From DATDPM01 sp041498815 (GTDB lineage: Bacteria > Pseudomonadota > Alphaproteobacteria > DATDPM01), in the NCBI GenBank assembly GCA_041498815.1, contig JBGQJC010000066.1:1-6076 (forward strand): 6,076 nucleotides of DNA, given 5' to 3'. Every line of letters begins with the position of its first letter. Position 1 is the first letter of the stretch. Below the pieces are notes generated by a model that was not told the origin of the DNA, did not search any database, and worked only from the letters and a program-made list of their open reading frames with translations. The position numbers and the translations under genes are program-made. Shown piece by piece: positions 5,055 to 6,076 of this stretch.

Positions 5055-6076
5055 ATGGCTTTCGCTTCGCTGCGCGACTTTTTGCAACGTCTTGAGGCGG
5101 AAAATCTCCTGAAAAGAGTGTCCCGCCCGGTCTCGCCCCATCTCGAAATGACCGAGATCGGAACCCGGTTGATCGCCGAACGAGGCCCCGCGGTGCTGTT
5201 CGAAAACCCGGTTGGGCGCAATGGCGCCCGATACGCCATGCCGGTCTTGATAAATCTTTTCGGAACGCTGGAGCGCGTGGCGCTCGGCCTGGGGCGCAAA
5301 CCCACCGAGCTTCGCCTGATCGGCGAGGCGTTGGCTTTTCTTCGCCAACCCGAGCCGCCGGGAGGCTGGCGCGAGGCGATCGAGCTGGTGCCGCTGGTCA
5401 AAGCGGTGCTTGCCATGAGTCCGAGGACGGTAGCAAAGGCACCGTGCCAGGAAGTGGTGCTGACGGGCGACGACATCGATTTGGCGGCGCTCCCCATCCA
5501 GACCTGCTGGCCGGAAGACGTGGCGCCCCTCATCACCTGGCCGCTGGTCGTAACCAAAGGGCCGGGGACGGCGCGCGAGGACAATTTCAACCTCGGCATC
5601 TACCGCATGCAGGTGACGGGGCGGGATACCACCCTCATGCGCTGGCTCAAACACCGGGGCGGCGCCCAGCATCATGCCCGTTGGGGCGAGCAGAAACGCG
5701 AGCCCTTGCCGGCGGCGGCCGTGATCGGCGCCGACCCGGCCACCATCGTCGCCGCCGTCACGCCCCTTCCCGACACCGTTTCCGAATACCAGTTCGCGGG
5801 GTTCTTGCGCGGCAAACGCCTCGACCTTGTTCCCTGCAAGACGATTCCGCTTCTGGTGCCTAGCGAAGCCGAGATCGTGATCGAGGGCAATGTCGCGCTC
5901 GATGAATACGCCCTCGAGGGCCCGTTCGGCGATCACACCGGCTATTACAACGCGGTCGAGAAATTCCCGGTGTTCAAGATTTCCGCCATCACCATGCGGC
6001 GCGATCCCATTTATCTTTCGACCTATACCGGCCGCCCGCCCGACGAGCCGAGCGTGTTGGGCGAGGCGCTGAACGA
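5055..6076 (+). CDS. ubiD: 3-polyprenyl-4-hydroxybenzoate decarboxylase UbiD, N-terminal part (3' end outside window)
   Basis: UbiD uses prenylated FMN to decarboxylate the product of UbiA, the next stage of ubiquinone synthesis. The frame is open from the ATG at 5055 to the window edge: 340 codons plus two bases, against about 500 residues for the family. It begins MAFASLRDFLQRLEAENLLKR, the usual N-terminus. NFNLGIYRMQ (N179, R184) and MRWLKHRGG carry the cofactor-binding and catalytic Arg region known from UbiD/Fdc enzymes. The LEGPFGDHTGYYN block (287-299) carries the acidic residues of the family's Glu-Arg-Glu network, though I cannot assign each Glu without a structure alignment. A good ribosome binding site precedes the ATG. 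The prenyl-FMN supplier UbiX is not in the window. The other readings across this region, on both strands, are shadows of this gene. Confidence 0.95.
   Translation, partial: MAFASLRDFLQRLEAENLLKRVSRPVSPHLEMTEIGTRLIAERGPAVLFENPVGRNGARYAMPVLINLFGTLERVALGLGRKPTELRLIGEALAFLRQPEPPGGWREAIELVPLVKAVLAMSPRTVAKAPCQEVVLTGDDIDLAALPIQTCWPEDVAPLITWPLVVTKGPGTAREDNFNLGIYRMQVTGRDTTLMRWLKHRGGAQHHARWGEQKREPLPAAAVIGADPATIVAAVTPLPDTVSEYQFAGFLRGKRLDLVPCKTIPLLVPSEAEIVIEGNVALDEYALEGPFGDHTGYYNAVEKFPVFKISAITMRRDPIYLSTYTGRPPDEPSVLGEALN

Noticed and set aside
4787..5599. Upstream extension of the DUF4170-like frame by about 270 residues.
   Set aside because: The distal part is antisense to ubiD and the rest crosses the intergenic region; the GTG at 4786 with a ribosome binding site starts exactly at the conserved domain.
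5028..5936. A 302-residue minus-strand open frame opposite ubiD.
   Set aside because: It is antisense to a strongly identified gene and has no recognisable domain.
1..6076. A hidden mobile element, defence system, CRISPR array or biosynthetic cluster.
   Set aside because: Every substantial stretch is accounted for by housekeeping genes of similar base composition; no terminal repeats, transposase, integrase, tRNA-like sequence or spacer-repeat pattern was seen.

Overview
The window reads as ordinary chromosomal core-metabolism DNA from a high-GC alphaproteobacterium. The clues are the plant-type (GCS2 family) glutamate-cysteine ligase rather than the E. coli type, a DUF4170-like protein of a kind I associate with alphaproteobacteria, UbiA and UbiD for ubiquinone synthesis, and GC-rich codon use in every gene. 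I cannot name the genus. I see no tRNA, rRNA, insertion sequence, phage gene, CRISPR array or plasmid function.

Layout: (1) 2-787, plus strand: the C-terminal half of the TldD metalloprotease, cut by the left edge. (2) 788-834: a short convergent gap with only a weak hairpin. (3) 3371 down to 835, minus strand: a compact three-gene group, rsmE (16S rRNA m3U1498 methyltransferase), gshA (glutamate-cysteine ligase) and an AroQ-type chorismate mutase-like gene, with gaps of 31 and 13 bases. (4) 3372-3420: a 49-base divergent spacer. (5) 3421-4389, plus strand: ubiA. (6) 4786 down to 4370, minus strand: a 138-residue protein made of two copies of a DUF4170-like domain; its 3' end overlaps that of ubiA by 20 bases. 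(7) 4787-5054: a 268-base divergent intergenic region with promoter-like sites on both strands and a 10-base tandem repeat. (8) 5055 to the right edge, plus strand: the first 340 codons of ubiD, cut by the window end.

How the genes fit together: UbiA prenylates 4-hydroxybenzoate and UbiD decarboxylates the prenylated product, so two consecutive ubiquinone steps flank the DUF4170-like gene. GshA makes gamma-glutamylcysteine for glutathione. The chorismate mutase-like protein belongs to the shikimate branch that also supplies 4-hydroxybenzoate, though it has substitutions at active-site positions and its activity is uncertain. RsmE and TldD are housekeeping functions in rRNA modification and peptide processing.

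No clearly new multi-gene system is visible. The points most worth a second look are the tandem duplication in the DUF4170-like protein and the altered active site of the chorismate mutase-like protein.
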